From the NCBI GenBank assembly GCA_964019695.1, contig OZ026515.1:145689152-145753151 (forward strand): 64,000 bases of DNA, read 5' to 3'. The notes beneath the pieces were generated by a model. It had not been told where the DNA came from. It saw nothing but the letters and a program-made list of their open reading frames with translations, and searched no databases. Each line of letters opens with the position of its first letter. The first letter of the stretch is position 1. The position numbers and the translations under genes were made by a program. This DNA comes from Loripinus fragilis (taxonomy: Eukaryota > Mollusca > Bivalvia > Lucinida > Lucinidae). Shown one piece after another: positions 1 to 11,129 of this stretch.

Positions 1-183
1 ATATGCAAGGGTCACAGATTATAATTTAAAAAAAAGAAAATTATATTTCTTTCTCTGAAATTCGACTTTTTCTAAGCAAACAGTACATGCCCTAACTAAA
101 TGCTGTATCTTGCAGCATTCCATCTGAAATGGGTTTTTGCTATTTGCAAAGTACCCCTTATACCCCAAGTCAGCCCTATCTAA

Positions 184-365
184 GCAGGTGACCACAAGGG
201 AGCAATGTACAGACGCAAAAGCTTGACAAACACAGACATAATTAATGCAAATGATCCATAAAAGAAGTACCGACCTTGGAACGGCCAGTGTTATTTTACT
301 GGAGGGCTTTAACCAGTTTCACGGCTAATTGGGAATTGGATGTAGGTTCAGACCAAACCAGATGT
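184..365 (-). repeat. Retroelement family B fragment
   Basis: Read on the minus strand this matches the 3' part of the repeat at 16497-17010 and 26574-27325: the ...TTTAAGCCCTCCAGTAA block, the ACTGACCGTTCCAAGGCGGT block and the GTGGTCACCTGCT block follow in the same order. It is a degenerate dispersed copy. The flanks 1-183 and 366-695 show nothing recognisable. Confidence 0.7.
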
Positions 366-695
366 CTAGATCTATTTAATAGACGCGCATGCATCTTAAA
401 ACAACTTATTTGCATATTTTATAAGTATTTTATACCACCCTTACCAATTTTAGCACGAAATATCTCATGATGTGCAATGTGTACACTGATATAGGTGGTA
501 TAAATTAGTTATACCATGTTCGTCCACCTGTACGTAAGATAATCCATTCGCCAAAGCTTTTGGATTATTTCAACATACATGCGGACAAGCCAATGTATGA
601 ATATTACATATATCATGGGTTGGCCAAGTTCTGAGACATATCTGGATATCCTCATATAATAGAATGTATTTAAATTATGGAATACCTTATTGTAG

Positions 696-819
696 GAATC
701 TCAGCATAGAAGAGAGTACTTAGAGAGTTTGCTCGCTGATTATACCAAGCTTCAACAGGCAGAGACAAAACTAACTGACGATGTGACCAGTATGGTACAA
801 ACCACAGATCAGAAGGCAG
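696..819 (+). CDS. Internal exon of a probable host gene, coiled-coil-like
   Basis: Seen: an acceptor ACCTTATTGTAG ends at 695 and a donor follows 819 (GCAG|GTTTAT). Only one frame is open, giving 41 codons that begin ESQHRREYLESLLADY and contain KLQQAETKLTDD. The Leu/Glu/Lys/Gln-rich pattern suggests an amphipathic helix or coiled coil. The exon ends in phase 1, while the next candidate exon (1330-1504) starts in phase 0, so a small intermediate exon may lie between 820 and 1329, or one boundary is wrong. No upstream exon or start codon lies in the window, so the gene starts before it. I do not recognise the family. Exon status rests on splice signals and codon sense only. Confidence 0.5.
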
Positions 820-1329
820 GTTTATAACGTGTGGACAGATTATGTTTTGTGTGTGTTTTTCAACTTGTGAACTTCTCTATTTTGTAGCAGCACACTTTGT
901 ATCTATTGACTCAGTGGGTGACTTTTGAGGGCAACTTCTTTTACGGTTTGATATTAATAGTTTAAGATCTTTGCATGTTTTTCATAGTGTGAAAATGAGC
1001 ATGTAGTTTGGAAGATATTTCACTTCACTATCTAATTTTCAACTTGACTTTGGCACTTTTGGCTTTACAATTCCCTCTCTACATAGACAGTTAGTCTCTT
1101 GTGAGCACAACATTAACACATTTATACTGCTCTTTTCTCGTGCTATCATATTTATATGTGATCACAACTCAAGCCTCATATTTACAATCATGGTCATTCT
1201 TGTGGTTTTGATACGACATATACTTTATTCTTTATTTTATTACCTCATTATTTTCTTATTGTCTGTACCAACAAAGCATAAACATCCGAGGAAATGCTTA
1301 ATCGTCACAGTCTTTATTTTTTATCATAG

Positions 1330-1504
1330 GTTGGTCTGTACAAAACAAAACAACTAGAGACAACCTGTCATAAGTTGTCTTCAGCTGTGAAACGAGCTCC
1401 CCTACCAACACAATCATCGTGTGCATCATTTCTAGACATTCCCTTCTCCTTGTATCAAGAGAAGTATCATCTTGAACAAGCACTAACGAGAGACAGTTTT
1501 ACTC
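1330..1504 (+). CDS. Internal exon of the same probable host gene
   Basis: Seen: acceptor TTATTTTTTATCATAG ends at 1329 and a near-consensus donor ACTC|GTAAGT follows 1504. The 175 nt are open in phase 0 and encode 58 residues beginning VGLYKTKQLETTCHKLSSAV and including a Pro/Ser/Cys stretch and FLDIPFSLYQEKYHLEQAL. The exon ends in phase 1, which fits exon 4450-4640, since C joined to AT gives His and the frame stays open. The composition looks helical and soluble, with no signal peptide or membrane segment. No known domain is recognised. A minus-strand reading of the same bases is a shadow without splice support. Confidence 0.6.
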
Positions 1505-2119
1505 GTAAGTATTTTAATTCTTTGCTTTCTGGGTATTTTTTTTATACTTTTGTTGTCCACTGGCTTTATTTAAATTCACCTTTTTCAATGAATGCTTTCG
1601 GGAACATTATAAGAGCCTCAAGTGGTTTGGATTTAGATCAGGACTGATGTTATGTTGGTCCTAATCTGATTCGAAACTATTAGCAAAGGATATTTGCAGA
1701 TGACAACAGTCTCCGCTAGCAATAAAAGAGTAAGAACTTTTGTCTACAGGATTTTTTTTTTCACCTGGTTTGTAAAATTAGTGGGGTGGTTTATTTAACA
1801 TGTCATTGTGATTACTGTTAGGACATTCCAAATAATGATGGATTTCTGTCCTTGGAGAATATTTAATCTTCACGAACATATTAGGTCCTGAAAATGTCAC
1901 ATTATTTGTCAATTTTATTTGTGTCTTCACTGTTTGCCAATTTTAAGCACCTGTTTACTGTTTTCTAGTTTAGAAAATGCTAATTAAGGTGAATTAAGTA
2001 TCTTGTTTATTTGTTTTAGAAGGAGTTCACACTCCATGCCCCAATATTAGTTAAATATTTTTTAAATCATTCGATGGCAATTATGACAGGCTATTAGCTA
2101 AAAGTGCCTAATCTAAAAT

Positions 2120-2222
2120 TGATTCCTTATTTCTCGATCACAACATATGTTGCAGTCTCAATGAGACAATTCTTTTGAGCACGCAAAACATGCATTAGAA
2201 TAGATGGGTAAGAAAATATTCA
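2120..2222. repeat. Small palindromic MITE, copy 1
   Basis: The block contains CACAACATATGTTGCAGT, CAATTCTTTTGAGCACG and GGGTAAGAAAATATT. The same modules, partly inverted, occur at 19830-19935 and 25505-25625. The remaining intron 1505-4449 otherwise holds only the dispersed repeats listed here. Confidence 0.55.
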
Positions 2223-2372
2223 CAAGTTTACGCTAAAAATCATGTTTAGGGAGACCTCAGATAATTGGTATACTGAATGATATAACCATAGAAAGGATGA
2301 ATGACGCCCTCACTGTTAGAGTACTTATTGGAATATTTGCATGCTTTCCCTACTATTGGGGACTTTTGTCAT

Positions 2373-2580
2373 CTAATAATATTTGCAAAAAGTTTGAACC
2401 CAGGTAAGGCTCGAAAAAATGCAGGGCCTGATCTCGATACAAACTGTTTGACACTCAGATGGTAGTCCTAACAGAATATTTTGAAAACTTTGAATTTTGA
2501 AAAATATAATTAGACGACAAAAAAAACCCATCATGCAAAGAGTTAAGGTTGGCAAGGTGGGTCCATATTCACTCCCCAAA
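2373..2580 (+). repeat. Dispersed repeat family K, copy 1
   Basis: It shares GGGCCTGATCTCGATACAAA followed by CTGTTTGACACT with copies at 18560-18700 and 37250-37480, all in the same orientation. It is non-coding, and the short open frames here are chance. Confidence 0.55.
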
Positions 2581-3139
2581 CATTATAAGCAATATTCAAG
2601 TTATGTTGACCCTCTCCCTGTACGAGGAGCGGCACTTACTATCAAACAGGGTAGGGACTGCCTATATACCCCTTTTCAGCACGAATGAGGCCTCTTTCTA
2701 GAAAAAATAGGGATTTTTTTATCTGATCTTTCTTAACCAACAGAATAGTATGTAATTCCCTGTATGTATTAAATTACAAAAGTTAATGTTTTAATCTGAA
2801 AAAATGTCATTATAATAACGCATACCATTCATACTAATCGTAGTTTTCCATATGAAATGTCATTTAGATATGCTCCAAAATTGCACTATCGTAATCTTTT
2901 AACCACTTTTTAAGTCCATTTTCTTTCAGTTTCTCATAAAGCGTTTCATCTTTACATTTATTCCTGTTTTCTAAATTTAAAAGCTGTAACATTTATGTGG
3001 TCAGTTTTAGACATACTGCATACCATTGAAAGTAAAATTCAGAAATATTAAACATTCAGTGGTGCCTAATGGTGCTGTATGATCAAAATGAGTTATTGAA
3101 TGAAGCCGTTTATGCAGATTGGAATTCATTTTCCGCTGG

Positions 3140-3395
3140 AATACATAATTGAGCCTCAACGCGAGAAAAACTGTCTTCATGGATTTGCGAACAACACAGG
3201 CGCAGACCAGCCTGCGCATCCGCGCAGTCTGAACAGCACCTTTGTTATTCGCTTTTTGGAAAGTATTGTATGTAATCTTGCTACAAGTGAAATTTCATTG
3301 TTCTAGCTAGTCTCTGTAGCTGATGAGACTGGTTTGAAACTACCTTTGTCGGAAACCCCGAAGACAGATTTTGTCACGTCGAGGCCCATATGTAT
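3140..3395 (+). repeat. Dispersed repeat family E, copy 1
   Basis: It contains GCGCAGACCAGCCTGCGCAT, then GCGCAGTCTGAACAG and a CTAGCTAGTCTCTGTAGC block. The same order recurs about 1 kb downstream at 4190-4400. A perfect tRNA-type B-box match, GGTTCAAATCC, lies just beyond it (about 3402), but no A box was found at the right spacing. Confidence 0.6.
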
Positions 3396-4189
3396 ACTCT
3401 TGTGGTTCAAATCCTTAGCTTTATTCAACTTACGATATCACAGTCCCAGGCTGACAAGGATTATCTACATTTCATTCCCAGACCGACACTAAACCCTTTC
3501 CAAAAAGGTATTATGTGAATTCCTTCTCAAGTTCTTTGCCATGCTACTAGATCCAGTCAGACTGAAAAATGAATCCCTTTTTGATGGCGCCCCCTAATCG
3601 GTCTTGTATGTGAGTATCAGCCTATCACCCCTTCTACCAAGATGTAGCTCAACTGAGGCTAGATAGGAAACATATTCTGATTTACCTTTATAGACAAGTT
3701 CAGTCTGAATTTAGCCCTGAATTATCGGGCTGCCTCAGCCCTATATCTAATATATATCTCCAAGACCTAATTTTCAGGGATGTTATTTAACTATCCATAT
3801 AGGCAAAATCCAGAAATAAAGATATCTAAAATGCATTGAATAGTGCTCAAATTGAGTGCTGTACGCCCATAAAGCATCTGTCTTACAGCAATTAAAGCCT
3901 TTTTGGATTGCTTTAGATATATCTTAAATTCCAAGGGAATTGAAGAATCTGAAGTTTGAGATAAGCAAATTGTGACATATTTCAAATACATGTACATGTT
4001 CCTTATGTTCCTACATAATTGCAAAACAGTTAGTGTGTGTGACCAGGAAATACCACAAGAAGGAGCTAGTTGCTTGACATTAATTACCTTTTGATGTCAC
4101 GTGACTCTTTGCGTACTGCGTTTCTTTCTCACGGTGCCATGGGTTTGCTTGCAGTTTGTGATTTCGGCATTTCCTGTTTTAGGAACGTT

Positions 4190-4400
4190 GAATGGGCTTC
4201 GTCACGAGAAAATCTGCCCTTTTTTCATGTGCACAACAAATGCGCAGACCAGCCTGTGCATCTGCACAGTCTGATCAGCGCCTTTGTCATTCACTTCCAG
4301 CAAAATGTAACATCTAAACTTACTTCATGCAAAAATTCAATATTCTAGCGGTTCTCTGTAGCTTAGCAGACTCAGATGTTCTCGCGACTAGTCCCATATG
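4190..4400 (+). repeat. Dispersed repeat family E, copy 2
   Basis: Diverged copy of 3140-3395 (GCGCAGACCAGCCTGTGCAT, then CACAGTCTGATCAGCGCC). A family A fragment (TCTCACGGTGCCATGGGTTT) lies directly upstream at 4128-4180. Confidence 0.6.
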
Positions 4401-4449
4401 GTGTCTGCATCATAGATTGATATTTACATGTTTAACCCTAATGTTTTAG

Positions 4450-4640
4450 ATTACCTGATTTCAGATGGAGAGCTCAGTTTCAAACGAAAAACTCTTTATA
4501 TCAAACATACAGATAGGCTTGTGTTGGAGAAACTGATCATTGTACCTTCATTTCCTACTTCAAGTACCCAGACGTTTAATTTGGAAGTGTGTAATAGATC
4601 TAATAAAAGAACCTGGCAAATTTCTGTCCCATCAATCAAG
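4450..4640 (+). CDS. Internal exon, beta-rich segment of the probable host gene
   Basis: Seen: acceptor CCCTAATGTTTTAG ends at 4449 and donor ATCAAG|GTATGC follows 4640. The 191 nt complete a phase-1 codon and then give 63 open codons ending in phase 0. The peptide contains DYLISDGELSFKRKTLYI, LVLEKLIIVPSFPTSSTQ and NKRTWQISVPSIK. Alternating hydrophobic residues suggest beta strands. Phase fits exon 1330-1504 upstream and exon 13861-14011 downstream, and also a possible alternative terminal exon at 9302-9388. I do not recognise the family. Of all the exons here it has the most protein-like sequence in an otherwise non-coding stretch. Confidence 0.65.
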
Positions 4641-4908
4641 GTATGCAATTTTGACTAATCATCCTTTAATAACAGGAGATGCAATTGCAAAGATGTATTG
4701 TAATTTCTTAAGAAACCAGATTAAGATTAAAAGATCTTCTCTGGTTAGATGACTATAATGTTATTAGTTATATAGTGTAAATGCCATCACTTTCTAATTT
4801 TAGCAAGTCAAGCCAAGTAACTCTCATAGTCATATCACCAAAGACATGGAACTTAACAAGCTGCATGGCAAAGTTAAACATTGTATAGCCTGATGATCCT
4901 GCTACTTA

Positions 4909-6234
4909 CGAGGGCTGTTCAAATATGAATGCAAGTAGCTTCATAACTTTCTTCACATATGTGCTACGACAAAATGGTAAACGTTTCTATAAAAGGCTAT
5001 ATGTCAGCTTTAAACTGGCGCAAAACCTAAAGAAAAATACAGTATGCTTAACGAACTATAGCCCTTCGAATGAGGGTCACGTTAGTATACTTACAAACTC
5101 AATGCTTCGAACATATACCAGTGATACAGACGAGTGTATATTTCTTCGATAAACAGGTGAAATTTCTCGAATTGTTTAAGGAAGTATCCCCATATTCTAA
5201 TATAATGATTCTGTGAAAATTGCGAAAATCCGACATGTTTTTGTTAAATTACAACGAATCGTTTTCACTAAAGTCTCCCTATGTTTGCAAATAAATGGTA
5301 AACAAAACACCACCTTTCAGTTTTCAGTTTAACTTATTTCTAAAAAAATGCCCGAAGCAACATTTAAACTAGTTTTAAATCAAAGACAATATGTTGATTG
5401 CTCATACTGAGTTGTTGCGACAAATTATTGATGGATAGTGGGTAATTTTTAAACGCTGAAAAGCATTTTTATTAAGTCAAAAATGCCTTTAGTGAAGGGG
5501 TTATAGATTTTTATACTTAATTTTTTTGTCATAACATTGCGGCTTTATTCTGAATTTGAACGTAAAGGATAAGTTTGACCACTTTAGGCAATATTTACAA
5601 TAAGATTATCCACCTGATCTTGAGGACTAGACAGATTGAACATATTTTAATTAATGTAAACACGTCATTAAGAAGCAGAAAAATGTTTGAAAAATGATAT
5701 AAAATGTGATTACTCTGTAAATAGAGGACGGCGCGTTTTGAAAACTCCCTTATGACATATTTAGCATGTTTTCAGCTAAAAGCAAAGAAAACAACACAGC
5801 GATGTTCATTATTACATCACCAGTAGATAACTCAAAATTACGTTTATCATACAATTAATGACGTCACAAACGTGCATGTTTACTCGAGATTGAAAAAGAA
5901 TCTTATAAACGTTTTCCTGCAAGCAATTTTAGGAATGTTACCTAAACTTGCATCTAAAATTTGGTGCCATTTTGTCTAAAACTTACAAAGATATGACACT
6001 ATGTCCGCACATGTACCAAAACATGCATTGCAATTGCTTCAGAAAAAACTTCAGTATACAGGAATGGTCTTTATATAAGGGTCTGTTACTCGAGAAATAA
6101 AGTGAGTGTTTCTTTATGCTTGGTGCCATTTTAAAGGCGACAAATAGTTCTTCCAGAAAGGTATGATATTTGGTCGTAGAATATATGTGAAGAAAGTTAT
6201 GAAGCTACTTGCATTCATATTTGAACAGCCCTCG
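4909..6234. mobile_element. TA-flanked DNA transposon derivative with long TIRs
   Basis: The ends are inverted repeats starting CGAGGGCTGTTCAAATATGA, nearly identical for about 53 bp (4909-4961 against 6182-6234), and each end abuts a TA dinucleotide (4907-4908 and 6235-6236), as in Tc1/mariner-type insertions. The 1.3-kb interior is AT-rich, and I see no transposase frame. It is therefore a non-autonomous element lying in the intron after exon 4450-4640. Confidence 0.85.
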
Positions 6235-6337
6235 TAAAATGCTAGCTGAACTGGATCCACATTTTTCTCAAGAATCTATATTATATTTTAATGATAAATC
6301 TGTTATTTGTCGCACAATCAAGAAATACAGACCTTCA

Positions 6338-6450
6338 TGTTCACATATAGAGGATATTCAAATTTTTTGAATGAATATACCATTTATTTCATCAAGTGAA
6401 CCGAAAATGCATATTTCATGAGTGGCGAAGCCATGAATGAAATGTACTTT
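6338..6450. repeat. Half copy of palindromic MITE family L
   Basis: It contains GAGGATATTCAAATTTTTTG and TATTTCATGAGTGGCGAAGC, matching the left arm of the full palindrome at 49064-49240. Confidence 0.6.
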
Positions 6451-7189
6451 CACTCATTACGTCATATTAATGATGACGTTGCACAATGTGTCATGTTGGC
6501 CAAAACTAAAACCACATGAGCAGTAGAGAAAATGAAAATTTTCGACGTATCCCAACAATTTTATAACCAAAATTTTCCTTGTGATCTAATTAAGAAAATG
6601 AATACCCACACTTTGTGTTTTTGTCCACTAATAAAGCCCCATTCTCACTGTGCCGGTGTAGCCACGGTTCATCCCGATGCAGGACAGCCGGTATACCGTG
6701 ATGCGCCGGGACACATTTCATAAAAAATAAATTGCGTTCTACTGTGCCGACGTTACCCCGGTATAGCCCCGGTTCTAGAGAAAGCAAGACGCCGGTTGAG
6801 CCCCGGTTCACCACGGAGCACTTACGGTGCAGCACGGTGGAGCCACGGTTCGTGCCGGTATACCCCGGTGTTACCCAGGTTGTTTACGGTGATGTCCCGG
6901 TAACTGCCGGTTGCGCCACGGTTACATGCCGGTAGGGCCACGGTTGCGTCCCGGTGCTAATCTACACTATAAAACCAGGATAGAAACGTGGAGTAACATC
7001 AGTTTTCTTCTGTTTCTATCACATAACAGTTATGACACAAATTGGACTGCACATCCATATACCAGTTACTAGAGGAATCATGATCTGTGTAGCGAAGGCA
7101 AAATTGCCTAGTAACCTCGCAGCTCATTTGCATGACAAATAAGCAGAAGCAGACCTGTTTTCTTACGACGAGGTTTAAATGTTGTAGAT

Positions 7190-7451
7190 CTGGGCCCAGA
7201 ATTACAATGCCTCCTTAAAGTTAAGGAAGACTTAATTTAAGTCTTGATACTTCAACATGTACATTAAATGCTTAATAAATTGCCAAGACCGATGCAGTAC
7301 TCATGGTCAAAGATATCATTGTGATCTACAGAAAAAATGAAACTATTTTGGTTTTAATCAGTTTGGAAACGTTATTTTTCGCATCCTGGAAATTCAATAC
7401 TTAACTTAAGTACTCCTTAACTTTAAGGATACATTGTAACTCTAGGCCCAG
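7190..7451. mobile_element. MITE with CTGGGCC... TIRs, copy 1
   Basis: The TIRs are CTGGGCCCAGAATTACAATG and, inverted at the right, CTGGGCCTAGAGTTACAATG, flanked by AT on both sides. Internal CTCCTTAAAGTTAAGGA and CTCCTTAACTTTAAGGA blocks are also mirrored. A second copy with inverted interior lies at 38271-38519. Confidence 0.8.
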
Positions 7452-7489
7452 ATTGTCTTGCTTTTTCGTAAAAATATATAAACACTTTG

Positions 7490-7715
7490 AGCGGGGCATG
7501 TGATTTCCAACAATGTGATATTTTGAGAAGTGTAGACTCAGACAAGCCTGTGCAGTCCCCAATTAAGCTGTAAAGTTGTTCGGTCAGTAGCTTAACAGTC
7601 ATTGAATAATCAAGCGACAAGCAAAGGCTCTGGTCAGACTGCGCCTAGGCGCAGGCTGATCTGAGGCTTTGCTAATGGCAACTACCACACTGTTGGAGAT
7701 CTCATGTCGTGGCTG
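7490..7715 (+). repeat. Dispersed repeat family E-related, copy 1
   Basis: It shares GATTTCCAACAATGTG, CAAAGGCTCTGGTCAGACTG and GGAGATCTCATGTCGTGGCT with 36245-36450. The GC-rich core (GCGCCTAGGCGCAGGCTG) is self-complementary. Confidence 0.6.
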
Positions 7716-8557
7716 ATATATGCTTGACTCTTCAGTAACTATAAGTGCATTTATTCATATTTAGCTTTGTTAATGAGCACATTTATACTGCTGACAATTT
7801 AACCTACTTGTGACGAATGGACTTTCCCATCCTTATCATTTGGATGAATCCACTTTCATTTTAGGTGCAGCAGGAGTGACTTTTCATTTTTATTTTGCAT
7901 TTTATTACATATACATAGGCAGTGGAACCGCACAGTTTATCACGGTGGAGACACGGATGTTCCCGGATTATGCCGGTATCGCCCAGGTTGCTCCTGGCGT
8001 CTTCCCTGTTTATCACGGTATTTGACAGCCTTCCCGGTTACTCCCGGTGAGTTCCGAATGTTTTAAACATTTTAAAACAACCGGGGACATGAGCCGGTTT
8101 AACACGGTTCATCCCTGATCTCCAAGGTTGTCCACGGTGCCGCCACGGTTGTGACACGGTTCATCCCGGTTCATCCCGGATCATCAAACCGGGGTGAACC
8201 GGCACCTTAAACCGGGACAGTGAGAACGGGGCTTAAGAAAGTTATATGCATTTAAAAATCTGAAGTGGGATCAAGGAAGTCAATGGAGAAAGCAGAGGAC
8301 ATCCAATTTCACCTGTGAAATACAACTTATATTTTCAAAGCCGTTAAATACAACTTTTTATATTTTCACAGCAGTGAAATATAACTTTTTCAAATGTACA
8401 TTACATTTGATCAATATTTTGCTGTATTTTATTATTTAGTATATAATAAAACATAGTATTTTAATTTGATCTGATTGTTTCACTGTGATGATACATTGCA
8501 TAAGTTTATGCCAGATAAACAATTGTTCTGTTTTAACAATAGCAGAACCTAGAATTA

Positions 8558-8723
8558 GGGGATAGCTGTATTTAAATTTTTCATTTGGGGAGGTATATCG
8601 TCGGATATACGGTCGGAAATTTAGTTTTACGGCGACTCGCAAGCGGAGCCGTAAAACGTGATTTCCGAACGTATATCCGACGATTTACCTCCCCAAATGA
8701 AAAGTTTGAATATGGTTATCCCC
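8558..8723. repeat. Long palindrome (hairpin MITE)
   Basis: Arms of about 75 bp run from GGGGATAGCTG to TTTTACGGC and back, around a 16-nt loop near 8640. The arms contain CATTTGGGGAGG and TCGTCGGATATACG with their complements. Related sequence recurs at 13200-13720. Confidence 0.85.
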
Positions 8724-8969
8724 ATTTTAATGCAGTTCTGCCGTTTTGTCTCAAATAGGAGCCTTGCAAGCCTCATAATGACGCACGTCATCTAATGAAA
8801 TGTGACGTAAGTTATGACGTCAAACTGTTTCCCACAGTTTATCGCAGGATATACGGTCGCAAATTTTTGACGTTATCCAATCAGAAGTAGCGTTACAAAA
8901 GCAAGTTCATTAGAATGAAGTTTGGCCACTAAAGTGAATTTACCCCCTCCCAATGGCCATGGCTTTTCT

Positions 8970-9245
8970 AAGGGATGATTCTGTTGTTGCTTTTTCATTG
9001 TCATTTGTTGGCTCACATTGTGTGTGTGAGGGTGGAGGTTGTGTTGTGGTGGGTCCTTGTGTTGTGGTGTGGTTCTTTGTACACTTTCTTTTAAAATCAT
9101 CTTTCTGAGGAACGGACAGCTGGTTGCTTTAATTTAATTGTGTTATGACTGTTTGTATTATGTGTCTCATCCTCGCTGTACTGTGGGTTGGTCTGCAGTG
9201 TGTGATTATGGCATTTCCTGGTCATACTCACTTACTCTTTGTTCA
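8970..9245 (+). repeat. Retroelement family A 3' fragment
   Basis: It matches the 3' part of the units at 57040-57880 and 60170-61025: a TTCTGTTGTTG block, GCTGGTTGCTTT, TCCTCGCTG, GTGTGTGATTATGGCATTTC, and the terminal CATACTCACTTACT. Confidence 0.65.
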
Positions 9246-9301
9246 ATTTTCTAATTAGTGATGTAACTGGAAAGAACATGAAACTAATTTTATTTTCATA
9301 G

Positions 9302-9388
9302 GATAAGCAAGTTGAACGAACGATTGAGCAAGCAAGAAAATTAGTCACTGTCTATTTTGAGCAAGTTGTTATGACAACATACTTTTGA
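9302..9388 (+). CDS. Possible alternative terminal exon of the host gene
   Basis: Seen: a strong acceptor TTTTATTTTCATAG ends at 9301. It is followed by 28 open codons (DKQVERTIEQARKLVTVYFE...) and a TGA at 9386-9388. Phase 0 fits the end of exon 4450-4640. If real it would end the protein before the zinc fingers, giving a short isoform. There is no clear AATAAA signal directly downstream, and the sequence directly upstream is a family A repeat. A chance open stretch after a decayed acceptor is as likely. Confidence 0.3.
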   Translation, partial: DKQVERTIEQARKLVTVYFEQVVMTTYF

Positions 9389-9510
9389 TCATTGTAAGGC
9401 TTAAAATTTCATGTGAATCCTCAGCTGGCAGATAACTATATGTAATTCATTGGCCAATTGAGAAAATTTTGTCTGGTGAGGGGGGTTCTGAAGTGTGTTT
9501 TTTGTGTTTT

Positions 9511-11129
9511 TTAGCTCACCTGAGCCGAAGGCTCATGAGTGAGCTTATAGTATACCAGTCACTCCGGCGTCCGTCCGTCCGTCCGTTTCATATGGAGACT
9601 CCTTAGGACGCGGGAACCAAAGTTTGTTCAAATGGTCTTGGTCACATGACCAAGATGGCCGCCATGCCCATATATAGTAAAAACCCTTTAAAAATCTTCT
9701 TCTCCAGAACCAGAAAGCCGATGACCTTGGGACTTGGTATGTAGTATTGGGGGTGTTGGGCCTACCAAGTTTGTTCAAATAATGGTCCTAGGTTGACCTT
9801 GACCTACTTAACGTCAAGGTCAAATTTGCTTCCTAATGCATTTAAATGGGATTTTTTTTGAAAAGTTGATTTTTTTAATACTGTTAAAGCCAAAGTGATT
9901 ATTCTTACTTGATATGTTAAAACTAATGAGACAATGGCTATAAATAAGTTTCAAAAGTCAAGGTTGACCTTTGCCCTTCAGCCAATGTTGCTCATATTGT
10001 GGTCCCAAAACATAGATTTCTCACAAACCGTTGGCCCAATTGAACTCAAATTTCATGTGAAGACTCTTTATGATAAGTTGGCCTAAATTTATACAAAATA
10101 TTTTGGTCACATGACAAAAATGGCCGCCATGCCCATATATGGTAAAAACCTTTTAAAAAACTTCTTCTCCAGAACCAGTCCTCAGGCCAGTGACCTAGAG
10201 ATTTGGTATGTAGCATTTGGGATGTGGGGCCTACCAAGTTTGTTCAAATGATCACCCTAGGTTGACCTTGACCTACTTAACGTCAGGGTCAATTTTGCTT
10301 CCTAATGCATTTGACTGGGAATTTTTTTTAAAAAGTGATTTTTAAACACTATGGAAGCCAAAGTCATTATTCTCACTTGATATGTTAAAATCTAGTGTGA
10401 AAAAAATAAATTTCAAAGGTCCAGGTTGACCTTTGACCTTTCAGCCAAGTTCGCTTATATTGGAGTCCCATCAACATATTAAAACATAGTTTTCTCAGAA
10501 ACCACTTGGCTAATTGAAACCAAATTTCATATGACAACTCCTTATGATTGGTTAGCCAAAACTTATACAAATTGTTATGGTCACATGACTACCATGGCCA
10601 CCACGCCCATATATGGTAAAAACTCTTTAAATATCTTCTTCTCTGGAACCAAAAGGCCATTGGCTTTGGAACTTGATATGTATCATTGGGGATGTGGGCC
10701 CTACCAGTTTTGCACAAATGATGAATCTAGGTTGACCTTAACCTACTTTATGGCAAGGTCAAATTTGATTCCTAATGCATTTATATGGAGAAAATCTTAA
10801 AATGTTCATTTTTCTAAAACTGTTTAAGCCGAATTCATAATAGTTAAAGCTATTTAGACTTTGGATTTATATTAAGTACCAAATGTCAAGCTGACCTGTG
10901 ACATTTTATCCAAGGCCACTCATTTGGACGGCCACACACCTATCTAAACATCTTTTTCTTAGAAATCACTTGGCTGTTTGATGGATTATTCATCACTTGA
11001 CCAAAATGGCTTTAACCCCTATTTATGGTAAAACAAAATTTGTTCCATTATAAGCTGTGGTTGACCTTTATCTATTTTAACATTATTAAGGAGATCAGGT
11101 GAGCGCCTCAGGACCTTCAGGTCCTCTAG
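9511..11129 (+). mobile_element. Helitron-like non-autonomous element (family D, copy 1)
   Basis: The 5' end is TTAGCTCACCTGAGCCGAAG with a GAGCC/GGCTC hairpin at 9522-9534. The 3' end is CAGGTGAGCG followed by an AGGACC-TTCA-GGTCCT hairpin (11110-11125) and CTAG. The interior is about three diverged tandem units of 430-470 bp, each with GGCCGCCATGCCCATATATG, CTTCTTCTCCAGAACCA and GGTTGACCTTGACCTACTTA blocks. There is no coding sequence. Assignment to Helitron/HINE-type elements is inferred from the terminal hairpins. Confidence 0.6.

Larger units (their letters stand above)
6636..8232. mobile_element. DNA element with CCGGT-rich minisatellite-like ends
   Basis: The left end begins GCCCCATTCTCACTGTGCCG and the right end, read inverted, begins GCCCCGTTCTCACTGTCCCG. 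About 320 bp inside each end is built from irregular 10-13 bp units around CACGGTT, CCCGGT and GCCGGT (6636-6960 and 7920-8232). The flanks CTAATAAA (6628-6635) and TTAAGAAA (8233-8240) match at 6 of 8 positions and may be a decayed target duplication. The interior is non-coding and contains a nested MITE (7190-7451) and a repeat (7490-7715). Confidence 0.75.

Noticed and set aside
3395..3420. Perfect B-box-like GGTTCAAATCC suggesting a tRNA or SINE
   Set aside because: No A box at the required spacing and no cloverleaf pairing could be made.
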